Virus record (IMG/VR): IMGVR_UViG_3300046804_003579 | Location: 1 to 20,876 of that record | Strand: one strand, 5' to 3' | DNA: 20,876 nucleotides | Source: a virus | In this document: piece after piece, positions 6,825 to 12,882 of the stretch | Position numbering within the stretch: position 1 is the first letter of the stretch | How the letters are laid out: every line of letters begins with the position of its first letter | Notes under the pieces: model-generated | What the model saw: the letters and a program-made list of their open reading frames with translations, nothing else | What the model was told of the DNA's origin: nothing | The model's database searches: none | Made by a program: the position numbers and the translations under genes

Positions 6825-7337
6825 TCAAATCCAATTAGGTTTTCTTTCTGGCATACGGAGATAGTTATCAGCAACCCAAGGTTTGGATGCAATGTATCTT
6901 TTGTATGCTTCAAATGTATCAATAGTGTCGTCAAACTTCCATTCCTCAGGCATAGCACGAGCAAATGGAGTCACTTCTGTAATCTTACCCTTAGGAAACA
7001 AGTAGTATGCATCCACAAGGGTTTTGTAGCAGGAGTGAGTTTTATTATACCGCAGGCAGTATTCATCAGACAAGTTCAATCCCCACTTGATTAACCAGTA
7101 GGCATTATGGATACTCTCCAGTGCCCACTTGGTGCAGGGATGATTGCGGAATGCTCCTTTCTCGGTCTTGTAGGGGGTTCCATCTGCCTTAGGAAGAGTG
7201 CCGTACCCATACCCCCACTTGTCTGATGCGACGATAGAAAGCATTTGACAACACTCTAGAGGCATCTTAACAATGTGTTTGTCAGGGAGACAAATAGCAC
7301 TCTCAGCAGGCCAAGGAGAAGTAACGAAGATGTTCAT
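6825..7337 (-). CDS. conserved phage protein of unknown function between clamp and loader
   Basis: This 170-aa protein begins MNIFVTSPWPAESAICL and carries DKHIVKMPLECCQML, RNHPCTKWALES and HNAYWLIKWGLNLSDEY. I recognise this pattern from uncharacterised phage proteins with DKH-x-x-KM-x-x-E and HPC-x-x-W motifs, but know no demonstrated function. Many aromatic residues and conserved His, Asp, Glu and Cys suggest an enzyme or nucleotide-binding protein, which is an inference. The ATG at 7337 overlaps the gp45 stop as TGATG, and the gene ends 2 nt before gp44. Its constant place between clamp and clamp loader suggests a replication-linked role. A TTG 3 nt upstream gives the same frame but is less likely. 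Confidence 0.9.
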   Translation of the reverse strand: MNIFVTSPWPAESAICLPDKHIVKMPLECCQMLSIVASDKWGYGYGTLPKADGTPYKTEKGAFRNHPCTKWALESIHNAYWLIKWGLNLSDEYCLRYNKTHSCYKTLVDAYYLFPKGKITEVTPFARAMPEEWKFDDTIDTFEAYKRYIASKPWVADNYLRMPERKPNWI

Positions 7338-8002
7338 CAACCAAAGGTAGAATCAGGTTCCAGAGCAATATAATAAGTCACATCAAACCCAGTATTCTTA
7401 AATCGTGACAAAAGTTTAGAAGAAATCACCACTTCATAGTTACCAGGAATAATCTTGATATTTTCTACTTTGAAATTAAAAGTGAATACCTCATCTGTTT
7501 CACCCACTACCACAGAGAAATCATTAGAAGTGTCGTTCTTTTTATCACGAACGACCAATTTCACCACACCTGCTTCACCAACCACAGACAGGTCAGGCAG
7601 TTGATAAACAGCAGCAGCTTTAAGCAGTTTATCAAGTTCTTTGGTATCAAGAATGAAACAAACATCTTCTGAGGGAAGAGAGATAGATTTGTCTGGAGGA
7701 GTAACAATTACATTAGGATCCGCAAAGAAATATTTGGAACGAGAACGACCTTCTTTAATGACTACATAACCGTCATTCTGAAAATCAAGTTCAGCATTTT
7801 GATGAAGATTGAGTCCATTCAAAAATTGGTTTAGATCATAGATACCAAAATCCTTAGGCAATTCTTCTTCAATTGTTGCCTCTGCAAGGATATTCTTCAT
7901 CACAGAAATAGTGCGAAGATTACTACCTTCCTTAAACAGAATGGATTGATTGATGGAAGAAAAGTTCTTCAGCAGAGTCAGAGTTTTGTCAGAGAGTTTC
8001 AT
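7337..8002 (-). CDS. 45: sliding clamp gp45
   Basis: gp45 is the trimeric DNA clamp that tethers gp43 and, with gp55 and gp33, activates late transcription. The 221-aa product (T4: 228 aa) has MKLSDKTLTLLKNFSSINQSILFKEG, LRTISVMKNILAEATI, the FGIYDLNQFL segment typical of T4-type clamps and a repeated beta-alpha-beta plan through VVISSKLLSRFKNTGFDVTYYIAL. The ATG follows the DUF3310-like gene after 5 nt. Its stop overlaps the start of the 170-aa gene. Identification rests on overall pattern and context and is secure. Confidence 0.95.
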   Translation of the reverse strand: MKLSDKTLTLLKNFSSINQSILFKEGSNLRTISVMKNILAEATIEEELPKDFGIYDLNQFLNGLNLHQNAELDFQNDGYVVIKEGRSRSKYFFADPNVIVTPPDKSISLPSEDVCFILDTKELDKLLKAAAVYQLPDLSVVGEAGVVKLVVRDKKNDTSNDFSVVVGETDEVFTFNFKVENIKIIPGNYEVVISSKLLSRFKNTGFDVTYYIALEPDSTFG

Positions 8003-8007
8003 AATAA

Positions 8008-8415
8008 TCAGCGAAATTCGGAGAGACCGTTATCTTTACGAGTATAATGCCCATCAAAGTGGAGCAGAAGCATAGCATAGTGAATCACTTTGAGAAGATC
8101 GCGTTTATTGCGACCATCCTTATCACCATAGCGACTTCCATACTTTAAGATATTTGCCTGACAGAATCCAGGCGCAAGATCTTTTGCTGCCATCAGGTCA
8201 ATTGTTTGGATGTCTTTATATTCTTGGTTGTGACCACAGTAATGACTTCCATAAGTTCCAGTCACATAGTCCTCAATATCCTTGAGGATTTTATCTTCGT
8301 TATATTTCCAAAGATGATTAGTAGATTTGTTCATAGTAAAAGACTTTTTCGTAAGTTCAATAACATCTTCACCATCTCTATAAAGAGTGAAGTTGTTGTA
8401 AGGACACTTATCCAT
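8008..8415 (-). CDS. DUF3310-like protein upstream of gp45
   Basis: This product (about 135 aa) carries in its C-terminal half QTIDLMAAKDLAPGFCQANI, LKYGSRYGDKDGRNKRDLLK and VIHYAMLLLHFD. This fits DUF3310, which includes the T7 gp1.7 nucleotide kinase family: an acidic helix, F-x-x-x-NI-x-KY-x-x-RYG, a KRDLLK turn and a last helix. A nucleotide-metabolism role is thus an inference. The start is uncertain: ATG 8415 is used, ATG 8334 (MNKSTNHLWKYNEDKI) matches phage relatives I recall, and the open frame continues further up to 8556 inside cobS. No well-placed ribosome site precedes either ATG; GGGAGG lies 22 nt before ATG 8415 inside a small hairpin. Confidence 0.85.
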   Translation of the reverse strand: MDKCPYNNFTLYRDGEDVIELTKKSFTMNKSTNHLWKYNEDKILKDIEDYVTGTYGSHYCGHNQEYKDIQTIDLMAAKDLAPGFCQANILKYGSRYGDKDGRNKRDLLKVIHYAMLLLHFDGHYTRKDNGLSEFR

Positions 8416-8452
8416 AATAAAGTGGGAGATATATTTACCTCCCAGTATTCTA

Positions 8453-9556
8453 TCAAACAGACTGGTATGTGTCAATGGACTCTTCAGTAGGCATCTGAAA
8501 GTCAGCATCAACCTTATCATACAGTTCAAGGAATGCTTGCTTGGTTTCATCATCAAAGCGATTCACACACACTTGAATTGCCTTTGCCTTGTCTTGGAAG
8601 ATACTATAGGCACGGATGATGTGAACCAGGCGGCGGGTGCTGATGATTTCCTCAATACCACCATCATAGAAGGTTTTGCGGATGATGTCTGCCCAGTCCA
8701 CCAGGCGCTTGCAGAAGTCGCGGTCTTCCACGCCAAGGTCCAGAGCGATGCCTTCCAGAATCCTTTGCTCAGTAGCGGGGGCAGGATAAGACTGCTCAAA
8801 GGTCACGGGGAAACGCTCAAGGAATGCCTCATTAAGCACATTAGTGCCAATGAAACGACCGTCATCGCTACCCTTACCTTTAGTGTTAGCGGTGGCGATG
8901 ACATTGAATCCAGAGGCGGGTTTGACCCAGCGACCAATCTTCTTCAGGAATACACCTTTACCTTCAAGAATAGACTGAAGACACAGAATCTTGTTGGAAG
9001 CAAGGTCAATCTCATCAAGCAGCAGAATAGCACCACGCTCAAGTGCTTCAATTACAGGACCATTGTGCCAAGCAGTGTTACCATCAACGAGACGGAAACC
9101 ACCAATCAAGTCATCCTCATCGGTCTCAATCGTGATGTTTACGCGAATCAGTTCACGCTTAAGTTGAGCACACGCTTGCTCCACAGAGAACGTTTTACCG
9201 TTACCCGAAAGACCCGTAATAAACGTAGGATAAAAAAGACGGGACTGAATAATTTTTTTAACTTCAGCAAAATTGCCAAACTTGACGAAGGTATCATCTT
9301 TTTCAGGAATAAGATTTTGCTCCACAGAAGGAATAGCAGCAGGTGCTTGGAAAGTACGTTCGATTTCTTCTACTTTTTGCTGAGTCACTTCAAGATTCCA
9401 TTTGCCGCGACCAACTTTAAATTGGTCAAGTTTTTTAGTAACAGTTTGATAGTTAGCATCGTTCAGATTACACCAGGCACGAATATCAGCACCTGTGATG
9501 GTATTGCCATACAGATTCTGGAGAGAAGTGCGGATGTAGTCAGAGGAGAGTGCCAT
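8453..9556 (-). CDS. cobS: CobS-like MoxR-family AAA+ ATPase
   Basis: This 367-aa AAA+ protein is the one annotated as cobaltochelatase subunit CobS in cyanomyoviruses. Walker A GLSGNGKT is near residues 115-122, Walker B AILLLDEIDLA near 176-185, the sensor region VIATANTKGKGSDDGRFIG near 219, and NEAFLERF supplies the arginine finger. These are features of the CobS/MoxR clade. An N-terminal domain (YIRTSLQNLYGNTITGADIR and a YQTVTKKLDQF helix) precedes the ATPase. The ATG at 9556 (MALSSDY) is preferred over 9583, which lies just after a terminator-like hairpin. In aerobic B12 synthesis CobS acts with CobT and CobN to insert cobalt; here a CobT-like gene lies about 1 kb upstream (transcription sense) and no CobN is visible. 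GC is higher in the C-terminal half. Confidence 0.94.
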   Translation of the reverse strand: MALSSDYIRTSLQNLYGNTITGADIRAWCNLNDANYQTVTKKLDQFKVGRGKWNLEVTQQKVEEIERTFQAPAAIPSVEQNLIPEKDDTFVKFGNFAEVKKIIQSRLFYPTFITGLSGNGKTFSVEQACAQLKRELIRVNITIETDEDDLIGGFRLVDGNTAWHNGPVIEALERGAILLLDEIDLASNKILCLQSILEGKGVFLKKIGRWVKPASGFNVIATANTKGKGSDDGRFIGTNVLNEAFLERFPVTFEQSYPAPATEQRILEGIALDLGVEDRDFCKRLVDWADIIRKTFYDGGIEEIISTRRLVHIIRAYSIFQDKAKAIQVCVNRFDDETKQAFLELYDKVDADFQMPTEESIDTYQSV

Positions 9557-9581
9557 TCGTTTGCTTTGTTTCAACCTAGTC

Positions 9582-9587
9582 ATTATA
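9582..9587 (-). promoter_or_regulatory. TATAAT box upstream of cobS
   Basis: CGTT followed by TATAAT directly after the terminator T-tract, 25 nt before the cobS ATG. No -35 is recognised; the corresponding position is in the hairpin. Comparable elements lie before hsp20 and the vWA gene. The promoter call is an inference. Confidence 0.4.
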
Positions 9588-9591
9588 AACG

Positions 9592-9614
9592 AAAAAAGGG
9601 TCCTCCTGGGACCC
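9592..9614 (-). terminator. intrinsic terminator between the 61-aa gene and cobS
   Basis: A 6-bp GC-rich stem GGGTCC/GGACCC (9609-9614 with 9598-9603, 5-nt loop) is followed on the minus strand by six T. It lies 6 nt after the 61-aa gene stop. Confidence 0.75.
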
Positions 9615-9620
9615 CAGTGG

Positions 9621-9806
9621 TCAGTTCACCAACTGGTTCTTGAGTTCTTTGAGGTACTCTTCACTAGCGATATGACCAGTATAACCTGGATAATACTTAT
9701 TTACCAAAGCGGGAATACCCATAGCAGTTGTACTACTATTGCACTTAATCCATACTTCTTTAGTATCGTATTTTACTACGTGTTCAAATGGAAATTTAGT
9801 CTTCAT
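9621..9806 (-). CDS. 61-aa conserved small protein
   Basis: This 61-residue product (MKTKFPFEHVVKYDTKEVWIK..., ending EEYLKELKNQLVN) is not recognised. It contains KYYPGYTGHIASEEYLKEL, suggesting two short strands followed by a helix. Reality is supported by its position: the ATG overlaps the stop of the 237-aa gene in ATGA, and a terminator begins 6 nt after its stop. It closes the unit that starts with the vWA gene. No membrane segment or signal peptide is seen. Confidence 0.75.
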   Translation of the reverse strand: MKTKFPFEHVVKYDTKEVWIKCNSSTTAMGIPALVNKYYPGYTGHIASEEYLKELKNQLVN

Positions 9807-10516
9807 TTTGCCGATCGCTCTGCTTGTTTACGTTTTGCAAATTGCATATAAGTTTCGCCTGGTTTTAGACGATTACTATAATCTGGTTTTGTTTGTGCGG
9901 ATGTATCTTGACCTCTATTTTCACGGGCTCTCATCTTGTTGCCAACTCCACTAATAGCAGCGTCTTTTTTGGGGTCTGGATGCCACCAATCACCTGCCTC
10001 ACTCACGTTTTGTTCGTAAGTAAATGTTTTATTTTTAACTTTAGTATCAAACTCACCAGTCCTACCTGGATTCATTTTACCCACTTTAACACGCTTACCC
10101 TCACCAGGCCAAGACTTATTAGTTCCTACCAATTGAGCAGAACCTTTTGGTTTCTTTTGAATTAGTACAGAATCTTGATTATACTTTTTACCAAGTTTAG
10201 TAACTGCTTTCTTAAACTTTTTCTTACCCATTTTACCAGAAGAAATTACATGCGATTTCTCACCAACTTTCTTCTCTTGAGATGTTCCTGGATTTTCAGT
10301 ATATCTACCAGATACTTTAGTAGGTCCTGGAAGACCAGCACCTCTAATATCTTTCTCCAATTGTTTTGAACGCGCTTTGTTCTCTGATTTTGACTTATCA
10401 CCTCTTTGGGCAGACATGATTGCCATACCACCCTTTTCTGATTTTGAGCGAACTCTATTCAAAGAGGTTTCTTGAATAGAGTAACACTCTACCACAAATT
10501 CTTGGAATGTCTTCAT
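9803..10516 (-). CDS. basic protein with T4-type capsid-targeting leader
   Basis: This 237-aa protein starts MKTFQEFVVECYSI, which matches the N-terminal capsid-targeting sequence of T4 internal proteins IPI-IPIII (MKTYQEFIAEA) residue for residue in type, including Glu at position 10 where the prohead protease gp21 cuts. The rest is very rich in Lys, Arg, Gly and Ser, with SAQRGDKSKSENKARSKQLE, GLPGPTKVSGRY, KLGKKYNQDSVLIQKKPKGS and VGTNKSWPGEGKRVKVGK, and no membrane segment. It is probably packed in the head and released into the host with DNA; that is inferred from the leader and the basic composition. The KKYNQDSVLIQKK block recurs in other cyanophage hypothetical proteins I recall. It overlaps the vWA gene and the 61-aa gene by ATGA. 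Confidence 0.88.
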   Translation of the reverse strand: MKTFQEFVVECYSIQETSLNRVRSKSEKGGMAIMSAQRGDKSKSENKARSKQLEKDIRGAGLPGPTKVSGRYTENPGTSQEKKVGEKSHVISSGKMGKKKFKKAVTKLGKKYNQDSVLIQKKPKGSAQLVGTNKSWPGEGKRVKVGKMNPGRTGEFDTKVKNKTFTYEQNVSEAGDWWHPDPKKDAAISGVGNKMRARENRGQDTSAQTKPDYSNRLKPGETYMQFAKRKQAERSAK

Positions 10517-12699
10517 GCTACCAAAGAAATAAATTCTCCTAATACCTTTTTATTTAGTTTTTTAGTCTTGAGAGATTTGACAAATGCGGATTTAATTTGA
10601 GACTTTGTTGCATCTTCAGCAACTTCAAACTCAGTTTCTTGAGAAAGTGCAGTTGCAGACATACCAAAATATGCATCATAACCAGACTTTGTGATAGTAA
10701 AACTCTTCACCTTTTTCCAATCATTTTGAATCTTCTCATAATCTTTGTCAAGTTGAGAATGATACATTTGAACAAACCGACTAAAGTTACGACTTTCAAG
10801 AACACGAATACCAATAAAGTTCATAGAAGAGAACTTATCCTTCAGGTTCCTGAGAAGAACATCAGTAAATTCATGATAACCATATCCAATCTTATAGGTA
10901 GTTCCAAGTTTACGATCACGAAGGAATGTCGTATGTGGATTAATATACCCAGTTCCAAGAAATGGTTTCTTTTCCCACTGGCGTTTAACTTCTTTGTGGT
11001 GGACAAGTTGATTTGCTTCACCATCAGTAAGAACAATACATTGAACTTTTTGAAGTTTGTTTTCCTTTTGGAACTTAGGAAGAATCTGATGAAGAGTAAT
11101 CAGAGATTCATTCAAAGGAGTTCCTGAGAGAGAAAGACGATTTGGATAAGTATAGGGAGAACTATAAGTCCTACCAAAACAATAAGCAAGACGCCAAATA
11201 TTCAACATTTGATGCTCAAGAACACTACCAGAAACTTTACTAGTGAGAATATTCATCATGGAGAAAGTTTCATCTACAACCAGAAGACCATCTTTCTTTT
11301 GGTAATGTGGAGTGCGGTCTGCAGCAAGATAACGATCATTTTCATAATCATACTCACCACGACGCCACTCACTAGTAAAAGCATAAACCTCAAAAGGAAT
11401 GGATACTTTCTTACAGAACCAAACAAGATTGAAGAGTTGCTTACATGTATCAAGCATCACATCACACATAGAACCACTCCAGTCCAAAACAAATACAAGA
11501 CCATGATTCTTGCCATCAGGAATCACAGATACTTTCTTGAACAAGTCTTCATTGTACTTGTAAGTATGAAGATGAGATGTATCGAGAACACCAGTGCGAG
11601 CAGTTGATGCACGAGCATACTGATCTGCAGCCTTACGACATTCAAATTCTTTTACCAAGTAGTTGACTTCTTTTTGAGCAGAAGATTTAAACTTTTTAAA
11701 GTCAAGATCAGATTCTTTATAGAGATTTGTAGGAGTATAACTTTGTCTTTCCGCATGTTCATTATGGATTTTTTGTTGATGAGCAAAAGAATCATCAATA
11801 TCTTTATGAACTTCAGAGTTCTTACCAATAACAGTATCAAGATTTACTTGAGGAACCTCAATATAAACATTTTCATATCCATCGTTACCCACAAGGTCAC
11901 GAATCTTATCTTCCAAAGACTCTGCAGTGCGAACTTCAGGTTCTTCTTTTTCCCCAGAAGATTTTACGGGAGTTTCATCACCTTGAGCAGTGCCACCATA
12001 GGACTCTGAAGACTCTTTTTCAGAGGAGTTATCACTCTCACCTTCTTGCTCAGAAGAGGAGTCATTAGTCTCCACAAAATCACTTGCAGGAGACTGTGAA
12101 TTTCCTTGAGTTTCGTGAGAATCAAAGTCAGCAACCTTCTGCTGTTGTTCCTTTTCTTTTTTACAATAATTATAAAGTTCTTCAGCAGCAATCAGTGTAT
12201 CTGCAAAACTTTCACAAGCATCAATGATATTAATGATTTCTTTTTCCTCTGGAGTAAAATCAAGAGTCAAAAAGTTGCCAACTTTAAAATAAAGGTTAGC
12301 ACGGTCAGCAAGATTAAAAGTAGAAATATCTTCTTCTTTGAGTTGAAAGAAATCTTCCTCGTTCAGTTCCTTATATCCATTAAAGAAAGTCTTAGCAAGA
12401 CCAGCATACTTACGCTTCATCAGTTTTTCAATGCGAGCATCCTCAACCACATTCACAAACTGCTGAGGAACTTTTGCAGTTTCGCTCCAATCCTCATCAG
12501 GAGTAAAGAGTGCGTGACCCACCTCATGACCAACCAGAAGGTCATATACAAGGTTACTTGCCTTTTCCCACAAAGGCAGAGTCAGAACACGAGTATGAAC
12601 ATTGAAACAAGCAGTAGGGACCTTCTTGTGTTCCACCACAAGGTCTTCAGTAGCAAGAAGTTTGGCAAGTTGAGATTTGATTTCGTGAGAGACTGCCAT
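10513..12699 (-). CDS. CobT-like protein with HExxH motif and vWA domain
   Basis: This 728-aa protein is often labelled peptidase in cyanophages. Near residues 58-62 is HEVGH, followed about 25 residues later by NVVEDARIEKLM, similar to the LEQARVE motif of CobT; a zincin-type metal site is possible. A low-complexity Ser/Glu-rich linker spans about residues 195-265. The C-terminal third has TGVLDTSHLHTYKYNEDLF followed by LVFVLDWSGSM, a vWA MIDAS motif (D406, S408, S410), then VLTDGEAN, the arrangement seen in CobT. It probably partners the CobS-like AAA+ ATPase nearby; MoxR/vWA pairs act as metal-insertion or remodelling chaperones. The ATG at 12699 (MAVSHEIK) is preferred over 12726. Whether it cleaves proteins, inserts cobalt or remodels another target is unknown. 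Confidence 0.92.
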   Translation of the reverse strand: MAVSHEIKSQLAKLLATEDLVVEHKKVPTACFNVHTRVLTLPLWEKASNLVYDLLVGHEVGHALFTPDEDWSETAKVPQQFVNVVEDARIEKLMKRKYAGLAKTFFNGYKELNEEDFFQLKEEDISTFNLADRANLYFKVGNFLTLDFTPEEKEIINIIDACESFADTLIAAEELYNYCKKEKEQQQKVADFDSHETQGNSQSPASDFVETNDSSSEQEGESDNSSEKESSESYGGTAQGDETPVKSSGEKEEPEVRTAESLEDKIRDLVGNDGYENVYIEVPQVNLDTVIGKNSEVHKDIDDSFAHQQKIHNEHAERQSYTPTNLYKESDLDFKKFKSSAQKEVNYLVKEFECRKAADQYARASTARTGVLDTSHLHTYKYNEDLFKKVSVIPDGKNHGLVFVLDWSGSMCDVMLDTCKQLFNLVWFCKKVSIPFEVYAFTSEWRRGEYDYENDRYLAADRTPHYQKKDGLLVVDETFSMMNILTSKVSGSVLEHQMLNIWRLAYCFGRTYSSPYTYPNRLSLSGTPLNESLITLHQILPKFQKENKLQKVQCIVLTDGEANQLVHHKEVKRQWEKKPFLGTGYINPHTTFLRDRKLGTTYKIGYGYHEFTDVLLRNLKDKFSSMNFIGIRVLESRNFSRFVQMYHSQLDKDYEKIQNDWKKVKSFTITKSGYDAYFGMSATALSQETEFEVAEDATKSQIKSAFVKSLKTKKLNKKVLGEFISLVA

Positions 12700-12868
12700 G
12701 AGGTTTGTTTCGTATGAGACCATCATAAAACGAAAGGTCGCCTTTTGGGCGACCCATGTGACGCTTTTTGAACTGGGCGAGTCGTGCTTTCGCTTGCCTC
12801 AGTGCTTGCGGTTTAAGTTTTCGTTTCTGAGGTTTCCCAGAATTGTGTTTCCAGTTTGGGACTTGCAT
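12647..12868 (-). CDS. small basic ORF between gp46 and the vWA gene
   Basis: This 73-aa ORF starts 14 nt after the gp46 stop with CAGGAACA before the ATG, a usable ribosome site. The first 45 residues are highly basic and helix-like (KPQKRKLKPQALRQAKARLA, then QFKKRHMGRPKG), suggesting nucleic-acid binding. The last 27 or so overlap the upstream region and first codons of the vWA gene, and the terminator-like hairpin falls inside the ORF, so the C-terminus may be little used. I do not recognise a family. It is kept because it fills the gap precisely and its N-terminal part does not look random; it may be a decaying or overprinted gene. Confidence 0.5.
   Translation of the reverse strand: MQVPNWKHNSGKPQKRKLKPQALRQAKARLAQFKKRHMGRPKGDLSFYDGLIRNKPHGSLSRNQISTCQTSCY
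12727..12754 (-). terminator. terminator-like hairpin upstream of the vWA gene
   Basis: A perfect 7-bp stem GGTCGCC/GGCGACC (12736-12742 with 12748-12754, 5-nt loop) is followed on the minus strand by TTTCGTTTT, a broken T-tract. It lies inside the 3' part of the 73-aa ORF. Weak to moderate terminator; TATGAT follows immediately (12727-12722). Confidence 0.55.
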
Positions 12869-12882
12869 TGTTCCTGAGTGGT

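Noticed and set aside
8537-9643. Long open plus-strand frame (about 368 codons) opposite cobS
   Set aside because: It lies exactly antisense to a strongly identified gene, its translation is low-quality with no recognisable domain, and it has no promoter or ribosome site; it is a by-product of codon use in cobS.
12106-12717. 203-codon plus-strand open frame
   Set aside because: Antisense to the vWA gene, with a Phe/Ser/Lys-rich translation and no motif.
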